Below, in pieces: positions 26,167-34,393 of a DNA stretch of 64,000 bases (position 1 is its first letter; each line of letters starts with the position of its first letter). The notes under the pieces were generated by a model that was given only the letters and a program-made list of their open reading frames with translations, had not been told where the DNA came from and searched no databases. This DNA comes from a bacterium. GTDB taxonomy: Bacteria > Actinomycetota > Acidimicrobiia > Acidimicrobiales > Bin134. A program made the position numbers and the translations under genes. The stretch lies in assembly GCA_026708015.1 (NCBI GenBank), contig JAPOVT010000023.1:1-64000 (forward strand). Reading direction: 5' to 3'.

Positions 26167-27437
26167 TCGATCTGCGCCTGGTGCGCACCGACTACGACGC
26201 GGTTGCGGCTGCGATGGCCCGCCGGAGGATCGACCTATCGGAACTTGAGCAGGTGGCCGCCCTGGATGAGCGCCATCGCCATCTCACTACCGAGCGCGAT
26301 GCGATGCGCCATGAGGTCAAGGAGCTGTCCCAGCAAGTCGGCCAGCTCAAGCGCGATGGCCGCGACGCCGAGGCCGACGAGGCCGCGGCCGAGAGCCGCA
26401 AGCTAGGCGAGCAGGGTAAGGCCCTGGCCGCTGAGGCCGACACGGTGGCTGCCGAGATCCACGACCTGCTGCTGCACATCCCCAACTTGCCTGCCGCCGA
26501 TGCCCCCGAAGGCGAAGATGAGAGCGACAACCCAGTGCTCCGGGTGGAGAACTTCGACCCCGATTCCTACGGCGAGCACCAGCGGGTGCCCCACTGGGAG
26601 TTCGCGATGGAGGCCGGGTGGCTGGATATGGAGCGGGCGGCCAAGTTGTCGGGGTCAATGTTCGCCATGCTCCGGGGACCGGGGGCGGCGCTGGCCCGGG
26701 CCATGGTCCAGTTCGGCCTCGACCGCAACGCCGACCGCTACGAGGAGATCCGCCCGCCCACCCTGGTCCACAGCCAGGTGATGGTGAGCACCGGCCAGCT
26801 TCCCAAGTTCGCCGACGACGCCTACTGGTTGGAGCGCGACGACTTGTGGGCTATCCCCACTGCCGAGGTTCCCCTCACTTCGCTGGCTTCCGGCGAGATT
26901 CTCGACGAGGCCGACCTGCCCATGAGGATGATGGCCTACACCCCCTGCTACCGCCGGGAGGCCGGGGCCGCGGGCCGCGACACCCGGGGCCTGCTGCGGG
27001 TCCACGAGTTCGACAAGGTGGAGATCTTGGCCTACGCCACTCCCGAGCAGGCCCCCGCCATCCACGCCGAGATCCTGGAGCGGGCCGAGGCCGCAGTGGC
27101 CGAGTTGGGCTTGGCCTACCGCATCGTGGACATCTGCACCGGCGATTTGGGCCAGGCCCACCACCGGTCGTGGGACGTGGAGGTGTACGCCCCCGGCGCC
27201 GACCAGTGGCTGGAAGTGTCGTCGGTGTCCTGGTACTCCGACTACCAGGCCCGCCGGGCCAACCTGCGCTACCGGCCCGCGGGGGAGAAGGGCACCCGCA
27301 TCCTCCACACCCTCAACGGCTCCGCCCTCGCCGTCCCCCGAGTGTGGGCCGCCCTAGTGGAGACTCACCGCCGGCCCGACGGCTCCGTGGTCATCCCCGA
27401 ACCCCTCCGCCCCTATCTGGGCCGCGACGTTCTCTGA
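26163..27437 (+). CDS. serS: Seryl-tRNA synthetase
   Basis: 424 residues. An N-terminal long coiled-coil arm (Glu/Arg/Ala-rich, residues 25-105) binds the long variable arm of tRNA-Ser. The class II core has motif 2 as CYRREAGAAGRDTRGLLRVH and motif 3 around NGSALAVPRVWAALVE. It charges tRNA-Ser in the cytoplasm. Start overlaps the end of ctaG (ATGA), so it may share the oxidase transcript. Confidence 0.95.
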   Translation: MIDLRLVRTDYDAVAAAMARRRIDLSELEQVAALDERHRHLTTERDAMRHEVKELSQQVGQLKRDGRDAEADEAAAESRKLGEQGKALAAEADTVAAEIHDLLLHIPNLPAADAPEGEDESDNPVLRVENFDPDSYGEHQRVPHWEFAMEAGWLDMERAAKLSGSMFAMLRGPGAALARAMVQFGLDRNADRYEEIRPPTLVHSQVMVSTGQLPKFADDAYWLERDDLWAIPTAEVPLTSLASGEILDEADLPMRMMAYTPCYRREAGAAGRDTRGLLRVHEFDKVEILAYATPEQAPAIHAEILERAEAAVAELGLAYRIVDICTGDLGQAHHRSWDVEVYAPGADQWLEVSSVSWYSDYQARRANLRYRPAGEKGTRILHTLNGSALAVPRVWAALVETHRRPDGSVVIPEPLRPYLGRDVL

Positions 27438-27447
27438 TTCTGTCTAG

Positions 27448-28599
27448 CTAGGCAAGCTCGCCTAGCCACAGTTGGGAGGCGAAATCGGTGGCGGGCAAGA
27501 TGTCGATTCCATCGTCAGTGCGCCGCGCCCGAGGTTCGAGGCATACCACCAATCTGCGGACACCGGGATGCTCTTCGGCCAGGGTTCGGAGGCCTTTGAG
27601 GTGCTTGCGGGTGATATTGGCGGTTGCTTTCGCCTCGATGGCCAGGCGCATGTCTCCGATCACGAAGTCGACCTCGATGCCGCTGGGGAGCCGCCAGTAT
27701 GTGAGGGGCTCGTCGAGGTCGCGGTAGGAGGCGAAGGCGGAGAGTTCGTGGAAGACCCAGTTCTCGAATGCCTTGCCGTACACATCTGAGCCGCGTTCGA
27801 GTTCGCCTCGGCGGGCTAGGCGGTTCACGACGCCCACGTCGTCGAAGTAGAGCTTGGGCGCCCCCGAGAGGCGGCGCTTGGCCCGCCGTTGCCAGCGCGG
27901 CAGCCACCGGGCCAACAGCGTGTCCGTGAGGATGTCGAAGTAGGACTTAGCGGTGGGGCCCGACACGCCGCAATCGCGGGCGATGTTTGAGTAGTTGACG
28001 GGATCGCCGTCGCTTAGGGCGGCCGCGTCGAGGAAGCTCGAGAACGCAGGCAGGTTTCGCACCAGGCCCTCGGCGGCTACCTCTTCCCGCAAATAGTCGG
28101 CGATGTAGGAATCGAGCAGCTGTCGTGGCCTTGCCGACTCGTAGATTCTGGGCAGGTAGCCGTGGTTGAGCGCCCGGTCGAGGTTGAACGCATCCCCGAT
28201 CTCACCGGCGGTCAAGCCCCGCATCTCATAGCGGATGGCGCGTCCGCCGAGCAGATTCGCCCCGCCTCGGCGCACCTTTCTGGCACTCGACCCGCAGAGC
28301 GCGAAGCACAGCCCGCGGTTCTCCATCAGCCAGTGCACCTCGTCGAGCAGCGCGGGGACCTTCTGGATCTCGTCGATCACCACCTGCCGGGACGGGTCGG
28401 GGCCCGATGCCTCGAGTTCCTCCCGCAGCAGTTCGGGACGCACCACATAGCGGCGGAACTCGTCTGCCTTCAGCAGATCAACCCACACGCCGTCGGGATA
28501 GTGCTGCTTGAGCAGGGTGCTCTTACCCGCCTGCCGCGGCCCCCACAGAAAGAAGGTCTCCGCCCCCGATTCGGGCAGCGAAAGCTCTCGTTCAAACAT
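27448..28599 (-). CDS. AAA ATPase with C-terminal DUF4143 (PD-(D/E)xK-like) domain
   Basis: 383 residues. Walker A LWGPRQAGKSTLL, Walker B QVVIDEIQKVP, sensor-like LCGSSARKVRRGGANLLGGR. The C-terminal DUF4143 domain ends in GIEVDFVIGDMRLAIEAKA, whose D...E-x-K pattern resembles a nuclease fold. Biological role unknown; such genes occur in many copies in some bacteria and archaea. ATG 28599 is used; a TTG precedes it. A 24-base quasi-palindrome lies immediately upstream. Two relatives are at 45847 and 47357. Confidence 0.88.
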   Translation of the reverse strand: MFERELSLPESGAETFFLWGPRQAGKSTLLKQHYPDGVWVDLLKADEFRRYVVRPELLREELEASGPDPSRQVVIDEIQKVPALLDEVHWLMENRGLCFALCGSSARKVRRGGANLLGGRAIRYEMRGLTAGEIGDAFNLDRALNHGYLPRIYESARPRQLLDSYIADYLREEVAAEGLVRNLPAFSSFLDAAALSDGDPVNYSNIARDCGVSGPTAKSYFDILTDTLLARWLPRWQRRAKRRLSGAPKLYFDDVGVVNRLARRGELERGSDVYGKAFENWVFHELSAFASYRDLDEPLTYWRLPSGIEVDFVIGDMRLAIEAKATANITRKHLKGLRTLAEEHPGVRRLVVCLEPRARRTDDGIDILPATDFASQLWLGELA

Positions 28600-28603
28600 C
28601 AAC

Positions 28604-28627
28604 TTTAGAATATCATGATGGTCTAAA
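28604..28627. promoter_or_regulatory. AT-rich quasi-palindrome upstream of DUF4143 gene
   Basis: TTTAGA and TCTAAA arms flank a CATG centre; 20 of 24 positions are self-complementary. It begins four bases upstream of the ATG of the DUF4143 ATPase, where an operator or promoter would be expected. Similar AT-rich inverted repeats precede the other two DUF4143 genes in the window. Confidence 0.4.
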
Positions 28628-28674
28628 AGGTAGCTTCAGCAAATGGAGAATCGACAGGCTCTGGCGCAAAGAAG

Positions 28675-28998
28675 CTAGTCCGAAATAATGAGCCCGGCGA
28701 CGGCGGCGGCGAGGCCGAAGAAGAGGCTGACAAATGTGTAGGCGACGGCGCGGGGGCGGGTTAGGGCGGTCAGCTCTGCGACGAAGGTGGACAATGTGGT
28801 GAGTGATCCCAGGCCGCCGACGCCCACTGCGGTCATTACCGGATTGCCAGTACCGACTAAGAGGCCCAGCGCGAAGCTGCCGAGCACATTCACTCCCAGG
28901 GTGCCCCACGGCCACGTCGGCGAGTTGAATTGCTGAGCGGTGGTGGCCCGAAGCAGGGTTCCGGCCACGGCCAGCACCGCGAATCCGAGCGCGGTCAC
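28675..28998 (-). CDS. crcB: Fluoride ion transporter FluC/CrcB (first copy)
   Basis: 107 residues with four hydrophobic helices. The family signature is GVGGLGSLTTLSTFVAEL, and the pore asparagine is in GVNVLGSFALGLLVG. FluC channels export fluoride as dual-topology dimers; in Gram-positive bacteria two adjacent genes often encode a heterodimer, as here. Its start overlaps the stop of the second copy by four bases. Confidence 0.9.
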   Translation of the reverse strand: MTALGFAVLAVAGTLLRATTAQQFNSPTWPWGTLGVNVLGSFALGLLVGTGNPVMTAVGVGGLGSLTTLSTFVAELTALTRPRAVAYTFVSLFFGLAAAVAGLIISD

Positions 28999-29387
28999 TG
29001 GGCCCCCTGGGTGTTCGTCGGCCGTAGTGCAGCCCCGACCAAGGCCAGTGCCACTCCGCCCAATACGGACACAGCCAGATAACCGGCGGCATATCCCCAG
29101 CTGCCGTCACGGGCCATCTCCGCCACATCCACAGTCAGGGCTGAGAACGTGGTCAGGCTGCCGCAGAAACCGGTGCCCAGTCCGAGGCTCATCGGAAGCT
29201 GGGCCCGGGCTGACCAGGCGGCCGCCGCCAGATAGCCGAGCACGAGGCAGCCGAACAGGTTGACGGCCAGCACCCCCCACGGCCAGATATCGGTGGCGGG
29301 CAAGACCTCGACCAGCCCCCAGCGCGCCCCTGCTCCGGCCAGCCCGCCTATCCCGACAGCAATTGCGGCCTGAGGTGAGAGAGACAA
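28995..29387 (-). CDS. crcB: Fluoride ion transporter FluC/CrcB (second copy)
   Basis: 130 residues, four helices. Signature FCGSLTTFSALTVDV and asparagine motif AVNLFGCLVLGYL. The TTFSTF triad is slightly altered to TTFSAL, as is common in one chain of heterodimeric pairs. It begins one base after the ccdA stop, so both channels appear to be expressed with the thiol-redox genes. No fluoride riboswitch is visible upstream, and none would be expected inside an operon. Confidence 0.9.
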   Translation of the reverse strand: MSLSPQAAIAVGIGGLAGAGARWGLVEVLPATDIWPWGVLAVNLFGCLVLGYLAAAAWSARAQLPMSLGLGTGFCGSLTTFSALTVDVAEMARDGSWGYAAGYLAVSVLGGVALALVGAALRPTNTQGAQ

Positions 29388-29388
29388 G

Positions 29389-30516
29389 CTATGCGCTACC
29401 GCTCTCGGCCAAGGGCGGGCCAGGATCGCTCCGAGGCCGAAATCGAATCCACAGCACGATGCCCACGATCACCGCGAGCAGCACCTCCCACAGCACCGGC
29501 CAGCGATCGGGGTCGGTGAACCAGTGGCCCACCCGCTCCGGAATGTTGGCGATGGTCCGCACGATGGGCAGCACCAGCAAATCGCCCTGGTACTGGATTG
29601 CCTCTGACAGGGCGTATCCCACCGCAACCACCAAAGAGGCCGCGAGGAGCCAGGGTCGGGGGATGCTGCGGCGGAATGCCCACAGCAGCACAGCCAGCAC
29701 CATGAAGGCGGTGGCCAGGCCGAAGCGGTTGCCGCCCACGTCGATGATCCAGTTCTCCAGGCGGACCGATACCCGATTGGAAGCCTCCACGAACGGGTTG
29801 TTGGCGTCGAAGTCGTCGCGCAGCAGCACTTGGACTTCCCACCAGCCGTAGAACCCGAGCACCACACCGGCCACCACCAGGAAGCCGCCCGAGATCTTGT
29901 TTATATGAGGCAGCAGGCGCCGCATGTGGGCGGTGACCCCCGAGCGGCCCATGGCCACCGCCAGAGTCAAGAAGGTGATGACCAAGCCCATTCCCAGCGC
30001 GTAGGCCAAGAACCGCACGGTGCCCTCCCACACCCCGTCGGTGCTGAACGAGCCGCTGACCGATCCGAAGAACACCGGGCTGGCGCATCCCAGGGACACC
30101 ACCGCATAAGACACCCCGAACAAGAAAATGGAGATCAGCCCTTGGCTATCGCCCCCCTTGGAAAGTCGGGGCACGGAGATCTTGGGTTCGAAGCCGGCCA
30201 GCATGGCGATGCCCAGCACCACCATGAGCCCGCTGATCACCAGCGTGATCCACGGACCTCGGTCGGCGATGGTGGATGTGGAGATGAGCGACGAGGTAAG
30301 CGCGCCGATGATGCCGAAGAAGGCCACAAAGCCGGCAGTGAGGGTGAGTCCGACCAGCAATCCCCGAAGGACATTTCGCCCGGTATCGGTGGATTGGTCT
30401 TGGCTTCCGATACCCAGGAAGTAGGCCAGGTACGCCGGCAACATGGCGAACCCGCATGGGTTGACGGCGGCCACCAGACCGGCTCCGAACGGAACCGCCA
30501 ATTCGAGGTCGAACAC
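29389..30516 (-). CDS. ccdA: Cytochrome c biogenesis protein CcdA/DsbD-type thiol-disulfide transporter
   Basis: 375 residues from GTG 30516. The first half is the DsbD transmembrane domain: AAVNPCGFAMLPAYLAYFLG with the reactive cysteine, and VSLGCASPVFFG with the second. The second half adds about three more helices not found in minimal CcdA. It carries reducing equivalents across the membrane to TlpA (next upstream gene, 10 bases away), needed for heme attachment to the cytochrome c domain of CtaC. Confidence 0.88.
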   Translation of the reverse strand: MFDLELAVPFGAGLVAAVNPCGFAMLPAYLAYFLGIGSQDQSTDTGRNVLRGLLVGLTLTAGFVAFFGIIGALTSSLISTSTIADRGPWITLVISGLMVVLGIAMLAGFEPKISVPRLSKGGDSQGLISIFLFGVSYAVVSLGCASPVFFGSVSGSFSTDGVWEGTVRFLAYALGMGLVITFLTLAVAMGRSGVTAHMRRLLPHINKISGGFLVVAGVVLGFYGWWEVQVLLRDDFDANNPFVEASNRVSVRLENWIIDVGGNRFGLATAFMVLAVLLWAFRRSIPRPWLLAASLVVAVGYALSEAIQYQGDLLVLPIVRTIANIPERVGHWFTDPDRWPVLWEVLLAVIVGIVLWIRFRPRSDPGPPLAESGSA

Positions 30517-30526
30517 AATCTGAAGG

Positions 30527-31033
30527 TTACGGCGTGAGATGCGTATTCAGGTGGTCAGCGATCTGGTCGGCGGTGAGGCCGCCGGTGTGCTGGTAGACGA
30601 CTTCGCCGTCGGGGGCGATGAACAGGGTGGTGGGCATGCCCAGAATCTCGTGGGCGTTGCCGATGGCGGAGTTTGGGTCTATTCCGGTGGCATAGGTCAC
30701 CCCGGTGTCGGCCACGATCTCCCGGGCCCTGGTGGGAGTGTCGTTGACGGCGAGGCCGACGAATGCGATGTCGGGGCGCTGTTGGTGGATGGATTCCAGG
30801 GCCGGCATCTCTGTTACGCACGGCGTACACCACGAGGCGAAAAAGTTGAGCACCACCGGACGGTTGAGGAAGGCGCCCACTGTGGTTGTGCCGCCGTCCA
30901 ACAGTTCGAACTCGATGTCGGTGGCTTGGACGTCGTCGCCGGCGCCCGATCCACAGGAGCCGGCGACGACGGCGATCAGCGCCGAGGCGACGATCAGAGC
31001 GGCCGTGGCCAGCAGCCGACGCCGCCCGGCCAT
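30527..31033 (-). CDS. TlpA/ResA-like thioredoxin lipoprotein
   Basis: 168 residues from ATG 31033. Signal with lipobox ALIAVVAGSC, then a thioredoxin fold with FFASWCTPC (C-x-x-C), GLAVNDTPTRAREIV and the cis-proline segment LGMPTTLFIAPDG. It reduces extracytoplasmic apocytochrome or other thiols, with CcdA as its electron source. The start was chosen because whiB, a 5-codon mini-ORF and this ATG are joined by two TGATG overlaps. An in-frame start at 31072 would overlap whiB. Confidence 0.87.
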   Translation of the reverse strand: MAGRRRLLATAALIVASALIAVVAGSCGSGAGDDVQATDIEFELLDGGTTTVGAFLNRPVVLNFFASWCTPCVTEMPALESIHQQRPDIAFVGLAVNDTPTRAREIVADTGVTYATGIDPNSAIGNAHEILGMPTTLFIAPDGEVVYQHTGGLTADQIADHLNTHLTP

Positions 31034-31050
31034 CAGGCCAAATCGGCCAT
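31033..31050 (-). CDS. Mini-ORF MADLA bridging whiB and tlpA
   Basis: ATG at 31050 overlaps the whiB stop as TGATG; after five codons the TGA overlaps the tlpA ATG, again as TGATG. The surrounding GGCCTGATGGCC is present twice, 17 bases apart, so the junction looks duplicated. Probably serves only to hand ribosomes from whiB to tlpA. No ribosome site of its own. Confidence 0.35.
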   Translation of the reverse strand: MADLA

Positions 31051-31388
31051 CAGGCCGAGCGGAGCCGCTCACGCAGGTGTACGGGCACCGGCACCTGGAC
31101 GAACTCGTCCTCAGGACGGGGCACCTTGGCCGGACGACCCCGGCGACGCTTGCTGGTCAGCACCTTGCCGTTGCGGAACAACTGGCCGCCCCACACTCCC
31201 CACGGCTCGCGGCGAGCGATGGCGCCCTCTAGGCACTCGGCCATTACCGGGCACTCGGCGCAGATGGCCTTGGCCCGGGAGATGTTCTGGAGCTCGTCGG
31301 AGAAGAAGATCTCCCCAAGCGAGGCGTCGATGGTGCGGCACGCGGCCTCCAAGCGCCACGGTGCGTTTTCAAAGAGCAGGGCCTCCAT
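31050..31388 (-). CDS. WhiB-family transcriptional regulator, WhiB7-like
   Basis: 112 residues. Four iron-sulfur cysteines: one in LEAACRTID and CAECPVMAEC (C-x2-C-x5-C). REPWGVWGGQLF is the WhiB turn, and KRRRGRPAK is an AT-hook. The GVWGG plus RGRP tail combination is characteristic of WhiB7, the activator of intrinsic drug-resistance genes in mycobacteria and streptomycetes. An AAAGGAG ribosome site precedes ATG 31388. The long leader with an upstream ORF and hairpin supports the WhiB7 assignment. A C-terminal extension after the AT-hook is unusual. Confidence 0.85.
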   Translation of the reverse strand: MEALLFENAPWRLEAACRTIDASLGEIFFSDELQNISRAKAICAECPVMAECLEGAIARREPWGVWGGQLFRNGKVLTSKRRRGRPAKVPRPEDEFVQVPVPVHLRERLRSA

Positions 31389-31460
31389 TGTTCTCTCCTT
31401 TCGGGGGTCTTCGGTTAGGTGCTTCCTGATGGTTGGTTGGGTGGTGGTTGCAAACTGAAA

Positions 31461-31486
31461 AGGCCGCCGGATTTTTCCGGCGGCCT
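31461..31486 (-). terminator. Intrinsic terminator in the whiB7-like leader (candidate attenuator)
   Basis: Ten-base GC arms (31477-31486 and 31461-31470) with an A/T loop, followed on the minus strand by TTTT. It sits about 75 bases upstream of the whiB ATG, between the leader ORF and the gene. It could end the transcript of the upstream hydrolase gene, but its location matches the conditional terminator known from whiB7 leaders. Confidence 0.65.
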
Positions 31487-31514
31487 CGGTAGATATTTGA
31501 TCCTTGTAGGTGCT

Positions 31515-31670
31515 CTACGTGGACCCTCCCCGAGACCTTCCGGTGGCGGTCTTGTGACCAAACACGCATGGTGTCGGCCAATAGCCCTGATTAATCCGGG
31601 CAGTTTCGGCCATCGCTACACGCGCGGCACGGCCTTGATGGCCGAATGCGAGATAGCTCTGGGCGAACAT
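31515..31670 (-). CDS. Upstream ORF (51 codons) in the whiB7-like leader
   Basis: ATG 31670 to TAG 31515, ending about 29 bases before the terminator hairpin. The ATG is only about eight bases past a -10-like element, so translation could be leaderless. The peptide has no recognised domain. In mycobacterial whiB7, translation of such an ORF controls read-through: slow ribosomes caused by antibiotics or amino acid lack prevent the terminator from forming. The same logic is inferred here from layout alone. Confidence 0.5.
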   Translation of the reverse strand: MFAQSYLAFGHQGRAARVAMAETARINQGYWPTPCVFGHKTATGRSRGGST

Positions 31671-31677
31671 GACCACT

Positions 31678-31713
31678 ACTCAACAGTGTATTGAGCGCGA
31701 TGTCAATTTATTT
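31678..31713 (-). promoter_or_regulatory. Predicted promoter of the whiB7-like gene
   Basis: TTGACA at 31706-31701, preceded by the AT-rich AAATAAA and followed after 17 bases by TTGAGT (31683-31678). WhiB7 is known to activate promoters with an AT-rich stretch just upstream of the -35, bound by its AT-hook, so this layout would permit self-activation. The -10 is a weak match. Confidence 0.5.
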
Positions 31714-31737
31714 CCCGATCAATTTGTGGGCGGGCAG

Positions 31738-32814
31738 CTAGAGCCCTGGCTTGATCTCAAACGTCACCAGTCCCTCGGAGGTGACGTCTTGGTTAGCTTC
31801 GCCGATTACCTTGAGGTGTACGAGGTGGGCGAAGGTCTCACTGGCGGCCATGTTGCCCCAGGCCCGCTCGCTGAACAGCACCCGCATGAAGTCCTCCACG
31901 GTGGCGCAACCCAGCCTTCCGCTGGCGTGCCGCAATACGTTCAGCCGCTCGTGGTGGTGATCGCAGATGTCGTCGGCTCGGGCCCCGATGTCGGAGAACG
32001 GGTGTCCGTGAGCCGGTAGGGCCATGGTGGCACCCTCCAGAGTCTTCATGCGCTCCAGCGAGTCGAAGAACTCGGCCAGCGAGTCGTCGGTGTCGCTGCG
32101 CCCGGCGATGTGGGGAGTGATGGTGGGCAGCACGTGGTCGCCCGAGAACACCGCGCCGTGCTCGGGGTCGTAGAGGCAAAGGTGGTCGCCGGTGTGGCCG
32201 GGGGTGTGGAGCGCCACCCAGTCCCGTCGGGCGAAGCGGACAACCTGGCTGTCCACCACCTTTACCGTTGGCTTGGGAGTCTGGAACCAGCGGGCATGGA
32301 AGTTGTCCCTGGCCCGGAACCGCTCGATGTACTCCCGGCTGGGGGGAGTTCGCTCGGTTCCCCACGGGGTGAGATCGCGGAAGCTGTCCTCGATCCGCTC
32401 CAGAACCTCATCCTCGGAGGCGTTGCCCTCGGCGTCGTGATCTTCCCTCGTCTCGTTGTGTTCCCAGATCGGGCGAAAGCTCTCGTGGGTCAAAATGTCG
32501 GCGCCGGCCTCCTCTCGCAGCCGCTCGGCACCGCCGAAGTGGTCGAAGTGGGAGTGGGTGATGATGGCGGTGTGAACGTCGCCCACCTTGTAGCCGGCCC
32601 GGTCGAGCCGGTCGACCAGGGTGTTCCAGGAATCGGGGCCGGGCAGGCCGGGGTCGACCACCGCCACCCCCCGCTCATCCTCCATCACGTAGCAGTTCAC
32701 ATGGCCGAGTCCGGGCAGGTTCACCGGCAACATTGTGCGAAGCACTCCGGGGACCACCTCGGTGATCTCGGTGGTGGCCTCCTCCTGCTCCTGTTTGCGG
32801 GGCCGCTCGGTCAT
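31738..32814 (-). CDS. Metallo-beta-lactamase-fold hydrolase
   Basis: 358 residues. The metal site THSHFDHFGG (H-x-H-x-D-H) is present, with the third histidine in LHTPGHTGDHLCL and later Asp/His in FSGDHVLPTITPH and PAHGHPFSDIG. The C-terminal region is helical with a winged-helix-like segment (GCATVEDFMRVLFSERAWG), as in LACTB2-like hydrolases. Natural substrate unknown; esters or thioesters are common in the family. Start overlaps the orn stop (ATGA). Confidence 0.87.
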   Translation of the reverse strand: MTERPRKQEQEEATTEITEVVPGVLRTMLPVNLPGLGHVNCYVMEDERGVAVVDPGLPGPDSWNTLVDRLDRAGYKVGDVHTAIITHSHFDHFGGAERLREEAGADILTHESFRPIWEHNETREDHDAEGNASEDEVLERIEDSFRDLTPWGTERTPPSREYIERFRARDNFHARWFQTPKPTVKVVDSQVVRFARRDWVALHTPGHTGDHLCLYDPEHGAVFSGDHVLPTITPHIAGRSDTDDSLAEFFDSLERMKTLEGATMALPAHGHPFSDIGARADDICDHHHERLNVLRHASGRLGCATVEDFMRVLFSERAWGNMAASETFAHLVHLKVIGEANQDVTSEGLVTFEIKPGL

Positions 32815-33386
32815 TGGCCCGCCTTTGGTGGAGCGGAGAAACCTGCCTCCGTGGGAACGGCAAAAAACGTGTCCCGGTAGTGGCGCAGTTCGTTGAGACT
32901 CTCGCAGATGTCGTCAAGGGCGCGGTGGCCTTTGGCTTTTTGAGGGGCTTTGCGGAAGACGCTGTGATTCCACCGCCGAGCCAGTTCTTTCACGGTGGAG
33001 ACGTCGATGGAGCGATAGTGAAGAAAGTTCTCCACCTCGGGGAGCTGGGCGGCCAGGAAACGGCGGTCTACCCCGATGGAGTTGCCGCAGAGCGGCACGC
33101 TGCGGGGCTTGTCGATGTGGGTCTTGAGAAACTCCAGGGTCATCTCGCCGGCGGCCTCCAGGCTGAGCGTGGATGCTTTGATCTGATCCAGCAGCCCGCT
33201 CTTGGTGTGCATCTCCACCACCACCTGCTGCATGGAGGCCAATGCCTCCGGTGGTGCCGAAACCACCAGATCAGGGCCCTCGGCAATCATCTCCAAGTTG
33301 TCGTCGGTGATGAGAGTGGCGATTTCCACGATCACGTCAGTGGCCGGGTCCAACCCCGTCATCTCCAAGTCCATCCACGCCAGCAT
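32811..33386 (-). CDS. orn: Oligoribonuclease
   Basis: 191 residues, DEDDh exonuclease: WMDLEMTGLD (first Asp/Glu), LCGNSIGVDRRFL (Asp), and KGHRALDDICES (catalytic His and last Asp). It degrades 2-5-nt RNA and pGpG to mononucleotides. The C-terminal PTEAGFSAPPKAGQ tail is extra. The first gene of a two-gene unit with the hydrolase; the dUTPase is divergent, with about 100 bases between. Confidence 0.92.
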   Translation of the reverse strand: MLAWMDLEMTGLDPATDVIVEIATLITDDNLEMIAEGPDLVVSAPPEALASMQQVVVEMHTKSGLLDQIKASTLSLEAAGEMTLEFLKTHIDKPRSVPLCGNSIGVDRRFLAAQLPEVENFLHYRSIDVSTVKELARRWNHSVFRKAPQKAKGHRALDDICESLNELRHYRDTFFAVPTEAGFSAPPKAGQ

Positions 33387-33487
33387 GCTGATCTGACCCT
33401 AGAGCTTTGCATCGGCCGAACCCGCACCGGCGAGTAATCGGCGCGGATCAGGAGAAGTCTCTGTTCAGGCCAGGTAGTGTCACCGCC

Positions 33488-33925
33488 GTGTTGGAGATTC
33501 CCATTGTTCGCAGCCGCCCTGACCTGCCATTTCCCCGCTACGCCACCGAGGGCGATGCGGGTGCCGACCTCGTAGCCAGCGAAGACATCGAGTTGGCCCC
33601 GGGCGGCGGACGGGGCCTTGTGCCTACCGGCACGTTCATTGCCATTCCCGAGGGTTATGCCGGATTCGTGCAGCCCCGTAGCGGCTTGGCGCTGCGCCAC
33701 GGGGTCACCTGTCTGAACACACCTGGCCTGATCGACTCCGGCTATCGGGGCGAGCTGAAGGTGCTGTTGGTGAACACCGATCCGGCCGAGCCGTTCACCG
33801 TGCGCCGGGGCGACCGGATCGCCCAACTTGTGCTGCAAAAGGTGGAGCAGGCCGATTTCGTGGAGGTGGAGGAGTTGCCCCCGTCGTCACGGGGATCAGG
33901 AGGATTTGGCTCTACTGGCGCCTAG
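33488..33925 (+). CDS. dut: dUTP diphosphatase
   Basis: 145 residues from GTG 33488. All five trimeric dUTPase motifs are visible: [10 protein letters not shown] (1), [11 protein letters not shown] (2), [13 protein letters not shown] (3), [11 protein letters not shown] (4) and GSGGFGSTG (5). It hydrolyses dUTP to dUMP. The longer open frame upstream (from 33407) shows no conservation and overlaps the promoter region shared with orn. Confidence 0.94.
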   Translation: MLEIPIVRSRPDLPFPRYATEGDAGADLVASEDIELAPGGGRGLVPTGTFIAIPEGYAGFVQPRSGLALRHGVTCLNTPGLIDSGYRGELKVLLVNTDPAEPFTVRRGDRIAQLVLQKVEQADFVEVEELPPSSRGSGGFGSTGA

Positions 33926-34284
33926 CCCACGCCCTTGGCCGACTTCTGGAGCCAAAGGCGGCGCTCGTCGGGGTCAAGCTTCCACGAGTCCACCAGCGAC
34001 CCCGCGGAAGACTCGAACCGGTCGATCCGACTGTGGGGGATGGGATTGCATCCTTGGTCGTGCCGCTGGGCCTCGATGGTCACGATCCCTGCCTTGCTCT
34101 GATAGTCGAACGAGATTGCGCCGTCGGGCTGCTCTGGCTCCAAGAGCAGCAGCACGGCTTCCTTGATGGCCTGGCCGAGTTCGGCGACTTCCTCAGAGGG
34201 GAAACCCTGATGGGTGGCGGCGTGTACGGCCGCGATCTCTGCCATGCGGCCATACCGCTTGAGTGCTGGCACCTTGACTCTCAC
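33922..34284 (-). CDS. Anti-sigma-factor-like (RsbW/HATPase) small protein
   Basis: 120 residues from a GTG at 34284. [19 protein letters not shown] and [20 protein letters not shown] resemble the N-terminal half of serine-kinase anti-sigma regulators (HATPase_c_2), including the 'lr.Av.Ea' helix with its conserved Glu. The later G-box of the ATPase site is weak, so kinase activity is doubtful. No sigma or anti-anti-sigma gene is adjacent. It overlaps the dut stop by four bases convergently. Confidence 0.6.
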   Translation of the reverse strand: MRVKVPALKRYGRMAEIAAVHAATHQGFPSEEVAELGQAIKEAVLLLLEPEQPDGAISFDYQSKAGIVTIEAQRHDQGCNPIPHSRIDRFESSAGSLVDSWKLDPDERRLWLQKSAKGVG

Positions 34285-34393
34285 GTCGCCGCCCCCGGTG
34301 CTCAGCCTTCCATGACCGCCGGTCCCATGTCTTGAGGGTACCAACAAGAGCAACAGAACACTGAAAAAGGAGTGCAGCCGATATTCTTGCTCG

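Noticed and set aside
28675-29387. Fluoride riboswitch for the fluC pair
   Set aside because: The genes are internal to an operon with gaps of one base or less, leaving no room for an aptamer; none seen upstream of ccdA/tlpA/whiB.
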